From assembly GCA_013330915.1 (NCBI GenBank), contig DUHK01000144.1, positions 1,703-18,539 on the forward strand: a stretch of 16,837 bases of DNA. The letters are read 5' to 3'. Made by a program: the position numbers and the translations under genes. Of the stretch, positions 1 to 8,085 are shown one piece after another. Below the pieces are notes generated by a model, which did not search any database, was not told where the DNA came from, and worked only from the letters and a program-made list of their open reading frames with translations. Each line of letters opens with the position of its first letter. Positions within the stretch are counted from its first letter, which is position 1. The DNA is from Methanosphaera sp. GTDB taxonomy: Archaea > Methanobacteriota > Methanobacteria > Methanobacteriales > Methanobacteriaceae.

Positions 1-4
1 ATAT

Positions 5-226
5 ATGAAAACTGACACATTTGTTGTTGAAGATATGCACTGTAATGCATGCATAAATACCATTACAAAAACATTAACCAGCAACGAAAATGTATCAAAT
101 GTTGAAGCTGATCTTTCTTCAAAAGAAGTTAAAGTTGAATACAACGAAGAAAACTACGATGTTGAAGAAATATTAAGTTCATTAGACATGATCGGTTTCC
201 CTGCCAACGTCAAAAAAAAACCTTGA
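5..226 (+). CDS. HMA heavy-metal-binding domain, CopZ-like; N-terminal module of a frame-split CopA
   Basis: A 73-residue protein that is almost exactly one heavy-metal-associated (HMA) domain. The metal-binding motif M-H-C-N-A-C places cysteines at residues 13 and 16, and the beta-alpha-beta-beta-alpha-beta pattern is complete and ends in three lysines. As a free protein it would be a cytosolic Cu(I) chaperone handing copper to the ATPase. It ends at a TGA that overlaps the first codon of the next frame (TTGA at 223-226), directly after a run of nine A. Adding one A, or slipping back one base on the run, joins it in frame to the CopA body and gives a protein of about 810 residues with two HMA domains, a common CopA layout. 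It may therefore be a separate chaperone, the short product of a recoded gene, or the result of an indel. Only four bases precede the ATG, so its promoter and RBS are outside the window. The domain call is certain; its status as a separate gene is not. Confidence 0.8.
   Translation: MKTDTFVVEDMHCNACINTITKTLTSNENVSNVEADLSSKEVKVEYNEENYDVEEILSSLDMIGFPANVKKKP
212..226 (+). other. A9 slippery run and stop/start overlap between the HMA module and the CopA body
   Basis: Nine consecutive A at 212-220 are read in the first frame as AAA AAA AAA, followed by CCT TGA. The heptamer A AAA AAA at 214-220 fits the X XXY YYZ form that permits -1 ribosomal slippage. After a -1 slip the next codons are ACC TTG AAT GTT, reading T-L-N-V into the G-M-T-C metal site of the second HMA domain, as expected for an uninterrupted CopA linker. 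RNA polymerase slippage adding one A would have the same effect. No Shine-Dalgarno sequence precedes the TTG at 223, which weakens independent initiation there. Confidence 0.5.
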
Positions 227-2433
227 ATGTTGCAGGCATGACATGTGTAATGTGTTCACGTGCAGTGACTTCCGCAGTTTCGAAAATGCCCGGCGTATAT
301 TCAACCCATGTTAACCTAGTTTCTGAAACAGCAGATGTATTATATAATCCCAAAGCTGTTTCCACTGATGAAATTGGTGAAAGAATCAATATGATTGGTT
401 ACGAATACATGGGCATTCATGATAATAATTCTATAAACAATGAGATATTGGAAAAAAAACATGCGGAAAATCAGAAGAAAAAGTTATATAGAATTATTAT
501 CGGTTTCTTTTTTTCAGCCTTATTAATGTATTTGATGTTCGGCAACGTTGATTTGGGACCTAACGAATCATACATATTACTCGCAATATCCATATTGCCG
601 TTCATATATGTTTCATATCCTATTTTAAAATCAGGAATTACATCTATAAGACATAAAAATCTTAACATGGACGTAATGTATACTTTGGGAATTGGAATAT
701 CATTTATTGCCAGCGTTCTTAGTACTTTCCATTTGTTGGGTACAAGTCATTTCATGTTATATGACACGAGCATAATGCTAGGTTCATTTTTAATGCTGGG
801 AAAATATTTAGAGGACAGAGCAAAAGGAAAAACATCAGATTCTATTAAGAATCTTGTTGAACTTAAGGCTACTGATGCAACCGTTGAAAAAATGGTTGAC
901 GGTACCATAGTTCATGAAAAAGTTCCTATTAATGAAGTGTTTAAGGGAAATATTGTAATTGTAAAACCCGGTGAAAAAATACCTCTGGACGGAGAAATTA
1001 TTGAAGGTAGCAGTTATGTTGATGAATCACTTGTAACCGGAGAATCCATGCCTGTCAGAAAGGAAGTTTCCTCAAATGTAATAGGAGGATCAATCAACAA
1101 GGACGGATCATTTAAATTCAGAGTCAGCAACACCAGTGAAAAAACCGTACTCTCACAAATAATATCCATGGTTCAGGAGGCACAGAACTCCAGTCCACCA
1201 ATCCAGAAATTAGCGGACAAGGTAATAAAGGTGTTCATACCGGTAATTTTGCTGATTGCAATAATCTCATTTATTATATGGTACTTCTTCCTACACAGTC
1301 CATTCCTGTACAGTTTAAGCATTTTCATTTCAGTGATAGTTGTTGCATGTCCATGTTCACTGGGACTGGCCATACCAACAGCCCTTACGGTGGGTGTAGG
1401 TCTTGCTGCAAAATATGGAATTCTTATCAAAGACGGGGAAACACTGGAAGTTGCAGATAAAATAGATCACGTGCTGCTCGATAAAACAGGAACAGTTACC
1501 CAGGGAAAACCCCTTTTAAGCGAAGTGATAAACTATTCACAAAAAAGTGATGATGAAATATTGAAGATAGTTCGTTCAATAGAACAATACTCACAACATC
1601 CTATTGCCAGTGCAATTTTTGACAAAGAGGACAAAAGCAGCTATGAATTATATCAGACGGAGAACTTTGAAAACATTTCCGGGAGGGGAGTGAAAGCAGA
1701 TATAAACAACAAAACATACATCATCGGAAACAAGAAGTTCATGGCCGAAAACAACGTGGTCCTCCCTGAAAAAGTTATTTCTGATTTGGAAAAACAGGAA
1801 CTGGATCTTAAAACAAGTGTGTTGTTGGCCGATGAAAGCTTGCTGGCAATAATTGCAATAGAGGATGCAATTAAGGAAAACAGTGCCAAAGCAATCAGTG
1901 AACTGCATAAAATGGGCATTGATACTTCACTGGTTAGTGGAGATAATATGAACACTTCCGAAAAAATTGCACAAAAAGTAGGTATTAATGATGTAATAGC
2001 CGAAGTTTTACCTCAGGGAAAACTGGATTACGTTAAAAAAATCCAATCACTTAACAAAATAGTTGCATTTATAGGGGATGGAATCAACGACGCACCGTCA
2101 CTTACAAAATCGGATGTTGGAATTGCCATGGGAACAGGAACCGATGTTGCAATTGAATCAGGAGATATGATATTGATAAATGGTGATTTGTTAAATGCCG
2201 TTGCCGGAATTCAGATAAGTAAAAAAACCATGTCCCGAGTTAAACTGAACCTTTTCTGGGCTTTTGCATACAATGTGCTTCTTATTCCTATAGCTGCAGG
2301 AATTTTAATACCTTTCGGTATTTTCTTCAGACCGGAATACAGTGCATTTGCAATGGCATTAAGTTCAGTTACTGTGATAACATTATCATTACTGTTAAAA
2401 AGGTATGTTCCGGAAATATTAAAGGGTGAATAA
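223..2433 (+). CDS. copA: Cu(I)-exporting P1B-type ATPase (CopA) with one HMA domain in this frame
   Basis: A copper-translocating P-type ATPase that exports Cu(I) across the cytoplasmic membrane using ATP. Residues 1-65 are an HMA domain with C8-x-x-C11. Membrane segments begin near residue 88. The actuator loop carries T-G-E at 272-274. The ion-site motif C-P-C is at 376-378, the phosphorylated aspartate is D420 in D-K-T-G-T, the nucleotide-domain H-P pair is 459-460, and the hinge G-D-G-I-N-D is 618-623. The last helices hold Y683-N684 and M711-x-x-S714-S715. C-P-C, Y-N and M-x-x-S-S together mark the Cu(I) subgroup. The only start keeping a nearly whole HMA domain is a TTG at 223 overlapping the upstream TGA, with no RBS. 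The next ATG, at 238, would remove the first beta strand. Translation therefore probably depends on coupling or on a -1 frameshift from the upstream module. The catalytic body is intact, which argues against a decayed gene. Confidence 0.93.
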   Translation: MNVAGMTCVMCSRAVTSAVSKMPGVYSTHVNLVSETADVLYNPKAVSTDEIGERINMIGYEYMGIHDNNSINNEILEKKHAENQKKKLYRIIIGFFFSALLMYLMFGNVDLGPNESYILLAISILPFIYVSYPILKSGITSIRHKNLNMDVMYTLGIGISFIASVLSTFHLLGTSHFMLYDTSIMLGSFLMLGKYLEDRAKGKTSDSIKNLVELKATDATVEKMVDGTIVHEKVPINEVFKGNIVIVKPGEKIPLDGEIIEGSSYVDESLVTGESMPVRKEVSSNVIGGSINKDGSFKFRVSNTSEKTVLSQIISMVQEAQNSSPPIQKLADKVIKVFIPVILLIAIISFIIWYFFLHSPFLYSLSIFISVIVVACPCSLGLAIPTALTVGVGLAAKYGILIKDGETLEVADKIDHVLLDKTGTVTQGKPLLSEVINYSQKSDDEILKIVRSIEQYSQHPIASAIFDKEDKSSYELYQTENFENISGRGVKADINNKTYIIGNKKFMAENNVVLPEKVISDLEKQELDLKTSVLLADESLLAIIAIEDAIKENSAKAISELHKMGIDTSLVSGDNMNTSEKIAQKVGINDVIAEVLPQGKLDYVKKIQSLNKIVAFIGDGINDAPSLTKSDVGIAMGTGTDVAIESGDMILINGDLLNAVAGIQISKKTMSRVKLNLFWAFAYNVLLIPIAAGILIPFGIFFRPEYSAFAMALSSVTVITLSLLLKRYVPEILKGE

Positions 2434-2464
2434 AATTATTCATCCCAATTTAAACATTTTTTTT
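2424..2464 (+). terminator. Possible terminator after copA: inverted repeat then T8
   Basis: An inverted repeat at 2424-2446 can pair up to ten positions including one G-U pair, around a very short AT core, and contains the copA stop codon. Ten bases later comes a T8 run at 2457-2464, inside the 3' end of the convergent truD. A T-rich end suits archaeal termination. The gap between stem and T run is longer than in a classical intrinsic terminator. Confidence 0.4.
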
Positions 2465-3700
2465 CATGATTTCACGTAGTACTGCAGTTGCATAACATCC
2501 TTTTGGAATAAAAAACTCCACGCATATTCCATCATCTATTTTTTCAACGTGAATATCATCTATTTTAAATCTTACACTTCTTCTTACACCATGACTACCT
2601 AATTTAGGTGTTTTTGGACATTCAAATGATTCCTTGGTTATTTTTTCGTCTTCAATCACTTTTCTTTCAATGTCACCCTGTAAACCTTCAGCCAATGGAA
2701 CTTTTGAACCGAGAAGTGGTGCAGTAGGATTTAACACGAAATTTTTCAAATCATCTTCTATTGTTTCATGATTTATCTCATGAACCCAGTGATCTTCCTG
2801 ATCTATGATTATATCGCCTTCAAAATATTTGTCAACACCAATTTTAGCCCTTTCATTAACTATTTTATTAAATAAGTATGATTCATAGGCATTTACGAAC
2901 ATTCTTTTAAGAGGTTTTGGAAGAGATTCTATTGCCCTTATGTAATCCTTCTCCACCAGTTCACCATGCTTGTTTTGTGAAATCAATAGTTCTCTTATCA
3001 TTGATTTTTCGTATCTCATGCTTTTTGGCATTAAATCATAAGCTTCCTGTAGTTTTCCTTCATCGTATAATTTTCTGGATTCATATGGTATATTATGTTC
3101 CTCTTCGTTAGGATTTCCTATGTATGTGTCCACCGCCTTTTTAATGTCTCCTTCAACAAGACATTTCCCAACCTGATGGGTTGTGCTTCTTACTTCACCA
3201 AAACGTTGATAACCATAGTAATTTGGTACGCCTGTTGTTTTCAATGATTCAAGTACTTCCTGAGCTATTTCCTTGTCTTCACTCGGATTTTGAGTGTTTC
3301 GTATGTTGATTTTAAATTTGTTTCCCTTCAACTGACCCATTCTAAGTTTTTTCTGGTTCTGCTTGATTTCCAAAATCTTTACGTTGTGTAATATCTCATT
3401 GAAATCAGGCAATTCCTCAGGGGTAATGTTGCTTATACATAGCCATTGTTTTGTAACTGCGGAACGATCTTTCATTCCTGCAAAGCCGGTTCTTTTACGG
3501 CTGATACGTAATTCCCTTGCAATATCAAGCACAACATCCAATGTGGTTCTGCCGTTTTTTTCCAAATGAATCCATGTGTTTGGTCCTTCACCTGATGGCA
3601 GGTGTAATGGAACTTCATCTACAAAAAAATCTTCATTGGATTGTCTTATTACTCCTCCGGTTCCCCTATAATCCGTAATAAAAGTATCTACATTTAACAT
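2450..3700 (-). CDS. truD: tRNA pseudouridine(13) synthase TruD
   Basis: Converts uridine 13 of tRNA to pseudouridine; a cytosolic RNA-modification enzyme of the TruD/Pus7 family. The catalytic motif G-F-A-G-M-K-D-R-S-A-V-T-K-Q is present with the nucleophile aspartate at D78, and the family motif N-Y-Y-G-Y-Q-R-F-G follows at about 160-168. At 416 residues it is longer than the enterobacterial enzyme (about 350) and fits the archaeal form with its larger inserted TRUD domain. The ATG at 3700 gives the conserved N-terminal segment; only a weak GTTGATT-like RBS precedes it. It converges on copA with a 16-base gap and diverges from the DUF1616 gene. It has no functional link to the glycan cluster and is a housekeeping boundary. 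No missing residues or breaks were seen. Confidence 0.95.
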   Translation of the reverse strand: MLNVDTFITDYRGTGGVIRQSNEDFFVDEVPLHLPSGEGPNTWIHLEKNGRTTLDVVLDIARELRISRKRTGFAGMKDRSAVTKQWLCISNITPEELPDFNEILHNVKILEIKQNQKKLRMGQLKGNKFKINIRNTQNPSEDKEIAQEVLESLKTTGVPNYYGYQRFGEVRSTTHQVGKCLVEGDIKKAVDTYIGNPNEEEHNIPYESRKLYDEGKLQEAYDLMPKSMRYEKSMIRELLISQNKHGELVEKDYIRAIESLPKPLKRMFVNAYESYLFNKIVNERAKIGVDKYFEGDIIIDQEDHWVHEINHETIEDDLKNFVLNPTAPLLGSKVPLAEGLQGDIERKVIEDEKITKESFECPKTPKLGSHGVRRSVRFKIDDIHVEKIDDGICVEFFIPKGCYATAVLREIMKKNV

Positions 3701-3756
3701 TTAATCAACTCGCATGAAAATTAGTAAAAAGATAATGTATCGTGAAATCTACGAAA

Positions 3757-3770
3757 AATTATATATTATT
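3757..3770 (-). promoter_or_regulatory. Putative TATA box for truD
   Basis: On the minus strand this reads as an AT-rich TATAT core between TAA and TTTTTCG. It lies about 57 bases upstream of the truD ATG. Transcription starting about 25 bases downstream would leave a leader of roughly 30 bases. The whole intergenic region is very AT-rich, so this is only the best candidate. Confidence 0.35.
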
Positions 3771-3905
3771 ATTTACTAGTTAATCGTATTTAATATTTTT
3801 TAAACGATGGATTGTGCTTTTGTAAAAACCCCTTTTCATTTAGATAAAATAATAAAGTTTATGAATTACGATTATTATAATTAATAATATATTTAACATA
3901 ATAAC

Positions 3906-3920
3906 GGAGGGATAATAATA
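3906..3920 (+). promoter_or_regulatory. Strong Shine-Dalgarno GGAGGG facing AUA codons (start of DUF1616 gene)
   Basis: GGAGGG at 3906-3911 is the best RBS-like sequence in the region. Six bases after it, in frame with the DUF1616 protein, is ATA at 3918, preceded by ATA at 3915 and 3912. The first conventional starts in frame, TTG at 3933 and ATG at 3942, lie 21 and 30 bases past the RBS, which is too far. An in-frame stop at 3894-3896 limits the upstream extent. This suggests initiation at AUA, or an ATG lost by mutation or base error. Confidence 0.5.
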
Positions 3921-3932
3921 GATAAAGAAAAT

Positions 3933-5138
3933 TTGTCCCAAATGATTGTATTACTCATCTTATCTTTGATACCGCTTATATTGGGCCTGTTGAAACTGGT
4001 GAATAATCAATATTTGTTTATAGGATTGTTTGCATTAGATTTCCTGATAGTTGGAATCGTTTCTACAATGGCTATAAACCCTCTATTAAGTTTTAAGGAC
4101 ATAATTCGGAAATATAAACAGGTTATCCCATCAGGATTGCTCTTTGCATTGTTAAGTACTGCAGCAATCTCTTTGCTCAACATGACCGCAAGCAATATTT
4201 TAATTTTCCTATCAATTATCGGAATAACCATATTAATCATTGCTTATCTTCGAAAAAAAGCTTCAGAACATAAAATTGAAAATCCTGAAGAATACAATGA
4301 AAAACATATTATCAGAAACATTGTCCTTTTGGCAATACTTTGTGTTGTATCATATGTGGGGATGGAAGTTCCACCATTCAGTGTGATTCCATTATGGTTT
4401 GGATTATGCATACCATTTATTGTATTGATTCCAGGATATCTCTGTTTAAATATTGTTAACCCATACAAAGATGAAATAAGGATAATGGAACGTCTTGGTG
4501 TCAGCATATTTGCCAGCCTGGTTATCACATCCATAATCGGATTGCTTTTAACCCAGATTGAAAATTTCCTGAACATGAGACACGTTTCCATGGTACTGGT
4601 TGTAATCACGTTAATAATATTGTTACCGTTATATTACATCAGAATTAAAGAGAAAAAATCTTTTGTATTGTTTAATAATGGAACAATGAACAGAATATTT
4701 GCCATCATCACAGTTCTGGCCATAATAGCAGTGATAACCTCAGGAGTTCTTGTCAGTACAGGTAATGTAAACAATAAACATGAAGAAACTCTTTTCCTGG
4801 AAGGAAACACCACATTTGAGGTTAGTGGAATACATGAAACTCCGGACGAAGAAGGTTATTACACCTTTTATACTGGAGATAACTTGAATTTATCCATTAA
4901 AATCAAAAATGAGGAACATAGGGATATGACGTATAAGTTAGCGATAGACATCGTAAACGATACTGAAACAAACAGATTCTCAGAACAGAACATTACTGTT
5001 AAGAATAATAAGACAGAAAATATTGAAACAAATATCACCATGACCCCAGGTAAAAAAGATATTAAATTTACATTGTATGATGATGCAAATCATCCTTATA
5101 AAATAAGACATCTGTATATAAATGTAAATGAATATTAA
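3933..5138 (+). CDS. DUF1616 family polytopic membrane protein with extracellular C-terminal domain
   Basis: A membrane protein with about nine hydrophobic helices in the first 280 residues and a polar, beta-rich C-terminal region of about 120 residues. The P-G-Y-L-C-L-N segment followed by an E-R-L-G-V-S-I stretch is typical of DUF1616. The biochemical function of DUF1616 is not established; in methanogens these proteins often sit near surface-glycan genes, as here. The C-terminal region has six N-x-S/T sequons (N-T-T, N-L-S, N-D-T, N-I-T, N-K-T, N-I-T), consistent with an extracellular, possibly N-glycosylated domain. The listed start is the first conventional codon (TTG). A strong RBS upstream fits an AUA at 3918 better, which would add five residues. 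It converges on ugd with a 20-base gap. The family call is fairly firm; no specific role can be given. Confidence 0.8.
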   Translation: MSQMIVLLILSLIPLILGLLKLVNNQYLFIGLFALDFLIVGIVSTMAINPLLSFKDIIRKYKQVIPSGLLFALLSTAAISLLNMTASNILIFLSIIGITILIIAYLRKKASEHKIENPEEYNEKHIIRNIVLLAILCVVSYVGMEVPPFSVIPLWFGLCIPFIVLIPGYLCLNIVNPYKDEIRIMERLGVSIFASLVITSIIGLLLTQIENFLNMRHVSMVLVVITLIILLPLYYIRIKEKKSFVLFNNGTMNRIFAIITVLAIIAVITSGVLVSTGNVNNKHEETLFLEGNTTFEVSGIHETPDEEGYYTFYTGDNLNLSIKIKNEEHRDMTYKLAIDIVNDTETNRFSEQNITVKNNKTENIETNITMTPGKKDIKFTLYDDANHPYKIRHLYINVNEY

Positions 5139-5170
5139 AAAAAAAGTGTTTGTAGGAATTATTTTCCTAC
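5137..5170 (-). terminator. Hairpin plus T9 terminator at the end of the polysaccharide operon
   Basis: A perfect 7-bp inverted repeat (GTAGGAA / TTCCTAC, 5152-5158 with 5164-5170, loop of five) overlaps the ugd 3' end. Six bases further along the minus strand is a run of nine T (complement of A9 at 5137-5145). This suits termination of the minus-strand cluster. The T run begins in the stop codon of the convergent DUF1616 gene. The same hairpin, followed by a weaker T-rich stretch on the plus strand, could also slow transcription from the other side. Confidence 0.6.
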
Positions 5171-6478
5171 TGCATAATATTTTATTCCTATTTTTTCCAT
5201 AAAGCTATTTTTAAATTGATTTCTACCATCAAAAATCATGTCTTTAGACAGGTTTTCCTTTATTTTGTTGAAATTTGGACTTCTGAATTCCTTCCATTCC
5301 GTGACTATTACCAAAACATCGGCTCCCTCTGTGGCAGAATACTTGTCAGTAAAATAGTTTATGTCCAGATTCTTGAAATAATATTCTTTTGCAACATCCA
5401 ATGCCTTTGGATCATAGACATTTACCGTTGCACCGGCATCCAATAGTTCATTGATTATGGTGATGGATGGAGCTTCTCTCATATCATCCGTTTCCGGCTT
5501 AAATGCCAATCCCCATATTGCAAATGTTATGCCGGATAAATCATCTCCCAGAACGGATTTTATTTTATTGGAGATGTAAAATTTCTGTTTGTTGTTTACC
5601 TCTTCTATACTTTTAAGTAAAACCGGATCATAACCTGCATCCGTTGCTGTTTTTATCATTGCTATGACATCTTTTGGAAAACAACTTCCACCATAACCAC
5701 AGCCCGCGTATAAAAAGCTGGAACCTATCCTTGAATCACTTCCCATACCCTTGCGTACGTTATCGATATTCGCACCCAATTTGTCACATATGTTGGCCAT
5801 TTCATTCATAAATGATATACGATTTGCAAGCATACAATTTGAGGCATACTTTGTCATTTCGGCACTTTTTACGTCCATTATAATCATCCGTTCATGATTT
5901 TTAGTGAATGGTTCATAGAGCATTGCCATAATTTCGGAGGAGTATTCATCATCAGTACCGACTATCACCCTATCAGGATGCATGAAGTCATTTACTGCAT
6001 TTCCTTCCTTTAAAAATTCCGGATTTGAAACAACAGATATTCTGCAGGAGATATTTCTTTTGGATAGTTCTTCCTCAACAATGGACTTTACATTTTCCGC
6101 AGTCCCTACGGGAACTGTTGATTTGTTTACTATTAGCATGTCATGGGTTATGGTCTGACCAATTTGTTTTGCCACCTGCAAAACATATTGTAAGTCTGCA
6201 CTGCCGTCTTCCATCATGGGTGTTCCCACTGCAATAAAGCATATCTCGGAGTTGTCAAGACTATCCTCCAGGTCTGTGGTGAAATGTAAATTTCCTCGTT
6301 CATAATTTCTTTTGATTAATTCTTCAAGTCCCGGTTCGTATATTGGAACTATTCCTTTTTTCAAATTTTCTATTTTGTCTTCCAAAACATCAACGCAGTA
6401 TACTTCATTGCCCATATCCGAAAAACAAGTTCCTGTTACCAATCCGACGTATCCTGTTCCTATGATTGTTATATTCAT
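5159..6478 (-). CDS. ugd: UDP-glucose 6-dehydrogenase
   Basis: Oxidises UDP-glucose to UDP-glucuronate with two NAD+, supplying an acidic sugar donor in the cytoplasm. The N terminus has the Rossmann motif G-x-G-Y-V-G at residues 7-12. The catalytic cysteine is C266 in G-Y-G-G-S-C-F-P-K-D. The C-terminal UDP-binding part has G-L-A-F-K-P-E-T-D-D-M-R-E-A-P-S and D-G-R-N. The F-P-K-D and D-D-M-R-E-A-P-S details fit UDP-glucose dehydrogenase better than UDP-ManNAc dehydrogenase (WecC); GDP-mannose dehydrogenase is less likely but not excluded. The length of 439 is normal. A GGTGA RBS at 6486-6490 sits seven bases before the ATG, and the gene follows the GT-C-like gene by 19 bases, so it is the last gene of that transcript. 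The glycan made here probably contains a uronic acid or a sugar derived from it. Confidence 0.93.
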   Translation of the reverse strand: MNITIIGTGYVGLVTGTCFSDMGNEVYCVDVLEDKIENLKKGIVPIYEPGLEELIKRNYERGNLHFTTDLEDSLDNSEICFIAVGTPMMEDGSADLQYVLQVAKQIGQTITHDMLIVNKSTVPVGTAENVKSIVEEELSKRNISCRISVVSNPEFLKEGNAVNDFMHPDRVIVGTDDEYSSEIMAMLYEPFTKNHERMIIMDVKSAEMTKYASNCMLANRISFMNEMANICDKLGANIDNVRKGMGSDSRIGSSFLYAGCGYGGSCFPKDVIAMIKTATDAGYDPVLLKSIEEVNNKQKFYISNKIKSVLGDDLSGITFAIWGLAFKPETDDMREAPSITIINELLDAGATVNVYDPKALDVAKEYYFKNLDINYFTDKYSATEGADVLVIVTEWKEFRSPNFNKIKENLSKDMIFDGRNQFKNSFMEKIGIKYYAVGK

Positions 6479-6497
6479 ACATTTTCACCTTTTGTTT

Positions 6498-8072
6498 TTA
6501 GTCTATTTTACATACTATAAATCGATTGTTTTCAAATACTTTTTCTGAATGCTGTAACTTTATCTCATTGAAGTTATTTTCAGTTATTTCCTTTGTGAAA
6601 TAATATGAAGGGTAGTAAGTACCGTTTACATATCTTACATCCAATGAATCGTACTCATCACTATTGTTCATGACAAGACTTTTATCGTATACTATGTAAC
6701 CGATAGTTTCGTTGTTTAGAGACTCGAGAGATGATTTGGATAATGATTTGTTAGTGTAGACATCAAATCCGTAGTGTAATGGTATTTCATCAATGCTTGA
6801 AATGACCGTTCCCAGGAATAGGTTGTTTATCAGGATGGATTTGTTTCCAACATTTTCATTTTCAAACCAACTTATCAATTCCACCTCATCTGATGTAGGT
6901 GGTGCTATCTGGTATGATGATTGTTCAGTAGTGGACTTGTAAATTTGCACGGAAGGATCACTTATATTAACTAAACACAATACAACTGACAATATTATCA
7001 GAGCAATTGTAAATATTTTTATGATGTTCGGGTTGTAGTTTTTGATATCCTCCAAAAGTTTTATTATACCGTATGCTCCCAGCATCACCATAGGAACAAT
7101 TAAATAAATCAACATCCTGAATGTGTATACCGGAATTCCAAACCAATGCAAATTACTTATGACAAACGCAATTAGTGCCCAGAGAGTAACAAATAAAAAT
7201 TCCCTGTTTTTAATGGAATAGAATAATCCCACTATTGCAAAGAGTAATGAAATAATTCCAACACACCTAATATACCTTTCCAGACCCATCGCAACCTGCC
7301 CCATAAACAAATCGAACGGATTGCTTATAATTGAAAATATTCCCTCCACTATCTGGGTCAGATGAGAGGAACCCAGTACAAACATAGCTCCCAAAGCAGC
7401 AATTGAAATCAGGAATATAGGCAGGATTATGTAGACATAATACTCAATTGCATTGAAATTACGTAGAATCAATGTTAAAACTAACATCAGCACAAGCAAC
7501 AAGGCCATCAAATAGACAAATGATGAAAAATGTGCAGCAAGTGTTAACAATGAACATACGACTACAATCAATGAATATTTATAATTGGATTCTACGGCGG
7601 CCTTATAGTAAAACAGCACAGCAAGGGTGAAAAATATCATTGCCAATGTTTCAGGTATCGGTAAGAAGAATCGGGTAATCATGAAACTGGACAACAATAA
7701 AATTCCTGCAAAGAAACCAACCTTTTCATCGAAAAACTCTTTTGCAGCGTAACAAATTACGAATATGTTACATACAGACAGTACTATCTGCAGTATTCTT
7801 GCCGCATCAAGCATGGATCCTGATATAAACGAGGTCAATATCAGTATTATGTGGAATAATGGCGGATATCCTATTGCTTTTCCGGCAGGTGCATTGAGCA
7901 GGTAATCAACACTAGTGATTCCATCATGCAGATATGCCAGAGAGTAGCTCATGTGAGTATAAATATCCCATCCCAAAGGAAATCTGTTTGATAATGTGAG
8001 AATTAAAACTATGATTAAAGAAAGTAAAACAGGAATTACATAATAATTCCTTTTATTTATATCAAAATTCAT
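6498..8072 (-). CDS. GT-C-like polytopic membrane protein, probable lipid-linked sugar transferase
   Basis: About 524 residues with many hydrophobic helices in the first 370 and a C-terminal extracytoplasmic region of about 150. After the first helix comes G-W-D-I-Y-T-H near residue 35, in the position where GT-C enzymes carry an acidic catalytic residue in the first external loop. G-Y-P-P-L-F-H and P-E-T-L-A also resemble archaeal members. GT-C enzymes take sugars from polyprenyl-phosphate donors on the outer face, so it may add side sugars to an exported glycan. The C-terminal part has six N-x-S/T sequons, in keeping with an outside location. No W-W-D-Y-G motif was seen, so it is not an AglB oligosaccharyltransferase. 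Start: an earlier ATG at 8078 lies one base from the GGGTG RBS, whereas ATG 8072 is seven bases away, so 8072 is preferred. It begins 11 bases after the upstream stop. The exact reaction is unknown. Confidence 0.7.
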   Translation of the reverse strand: MNFDINKRNYYVIPVLLSLIIVLILTLSNRFPLGWDIYTHMSYSLAYLHDGITSVDYLLNAPAGKAIGYPPLFHIILILTSFISGSMLDAARILQIVLSVCNIFVICYAAKEFFDEKVGFFAGILLLSSFMITRFFLPIPETLAMIFFTLAVLFYYKAAVESNYKYSLIVVVCSLLTLAAHFSSFVYLMALLLVLMLVLTLILRNFNAIEYYVYIILPIFLISIAALGAMFVLGSSHLTQIVEGIFSIISNPFDLFMGQVAMGLERYIRCVGIISLLFAIVGLFYSIKNREFLFVTLWALIAFVISNLHWFGIPVYTFRMLIYLIVPMVMLGAYGIIKLLEDIKNYNPNIIKIFTIALIILSVVLCLVNISDPSVQIYKSTTEQSSYQIAPPTSDEVELISWFENENVGNKSILINNLFLGTVISSIDEIPLHYGFDVYTNKSLSKSSLESLNNETIGYIVYDKSLVMNNSDEYDSLDVRYVNGTYYPSYYFTKEITENNFNEIKLQHSEKVFENNRFIVCKID

Positions 8073-8079
8073 GATCATA

Positions 8080-8085
8080 CACCCT
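8080..8085 (-). promoter_or_regulatory. RBS AGGGTG deciding the start of the GT-C-like gene
   Basis: AGGGTG on the minus strand overlaps the stop codon of the upstream sugar transferase. It lies seven bases before the ATG at 8072 but only one base from the ATG at 8078, favouring the former. The overlap with the upstream stop suggests translational coupling. Confidence 0.6.

Noticed and set aside
242..262. Small hairpin (CATGTG with CACGTG, loop of nine) downstream of the A9 run as a frameshift stimulator
   Set aside because: Six pairs including a G-U, and it starts over 20 bases past the slippery site; stimulators usually begin 5-9 bases after it.
1173..1955. Open frames opposite copA (including frames of 85, 86 and 100 codons)
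   Set aside because: Antisense shadows of a strongly conserved gene; no RBS and no recognisable protein features.
5..2433. CopA as a decayed pseudogene
   Set aside because: All catalytic and transport motifs are intact and there is only one frame change, at a homopolymer; slippage, separate genes or an indel explain it better.
5159..6478. UDP-ManNAc dehydrogenase (WecC) as the identity of the dehydrogenase
   Set aside because: The catalytic segment reads G-G-S-C-F-P-K-D and the C-terminal part has D-D-M-R-E-A-P-S and D-G-R-N, as in UDP-glucose dehydrogenases.
6498..8072. AglB oligosaccharyltransferase
   Set aside because: No W-W-D-Y-G motif, and it is far shorter than AglB proteins.
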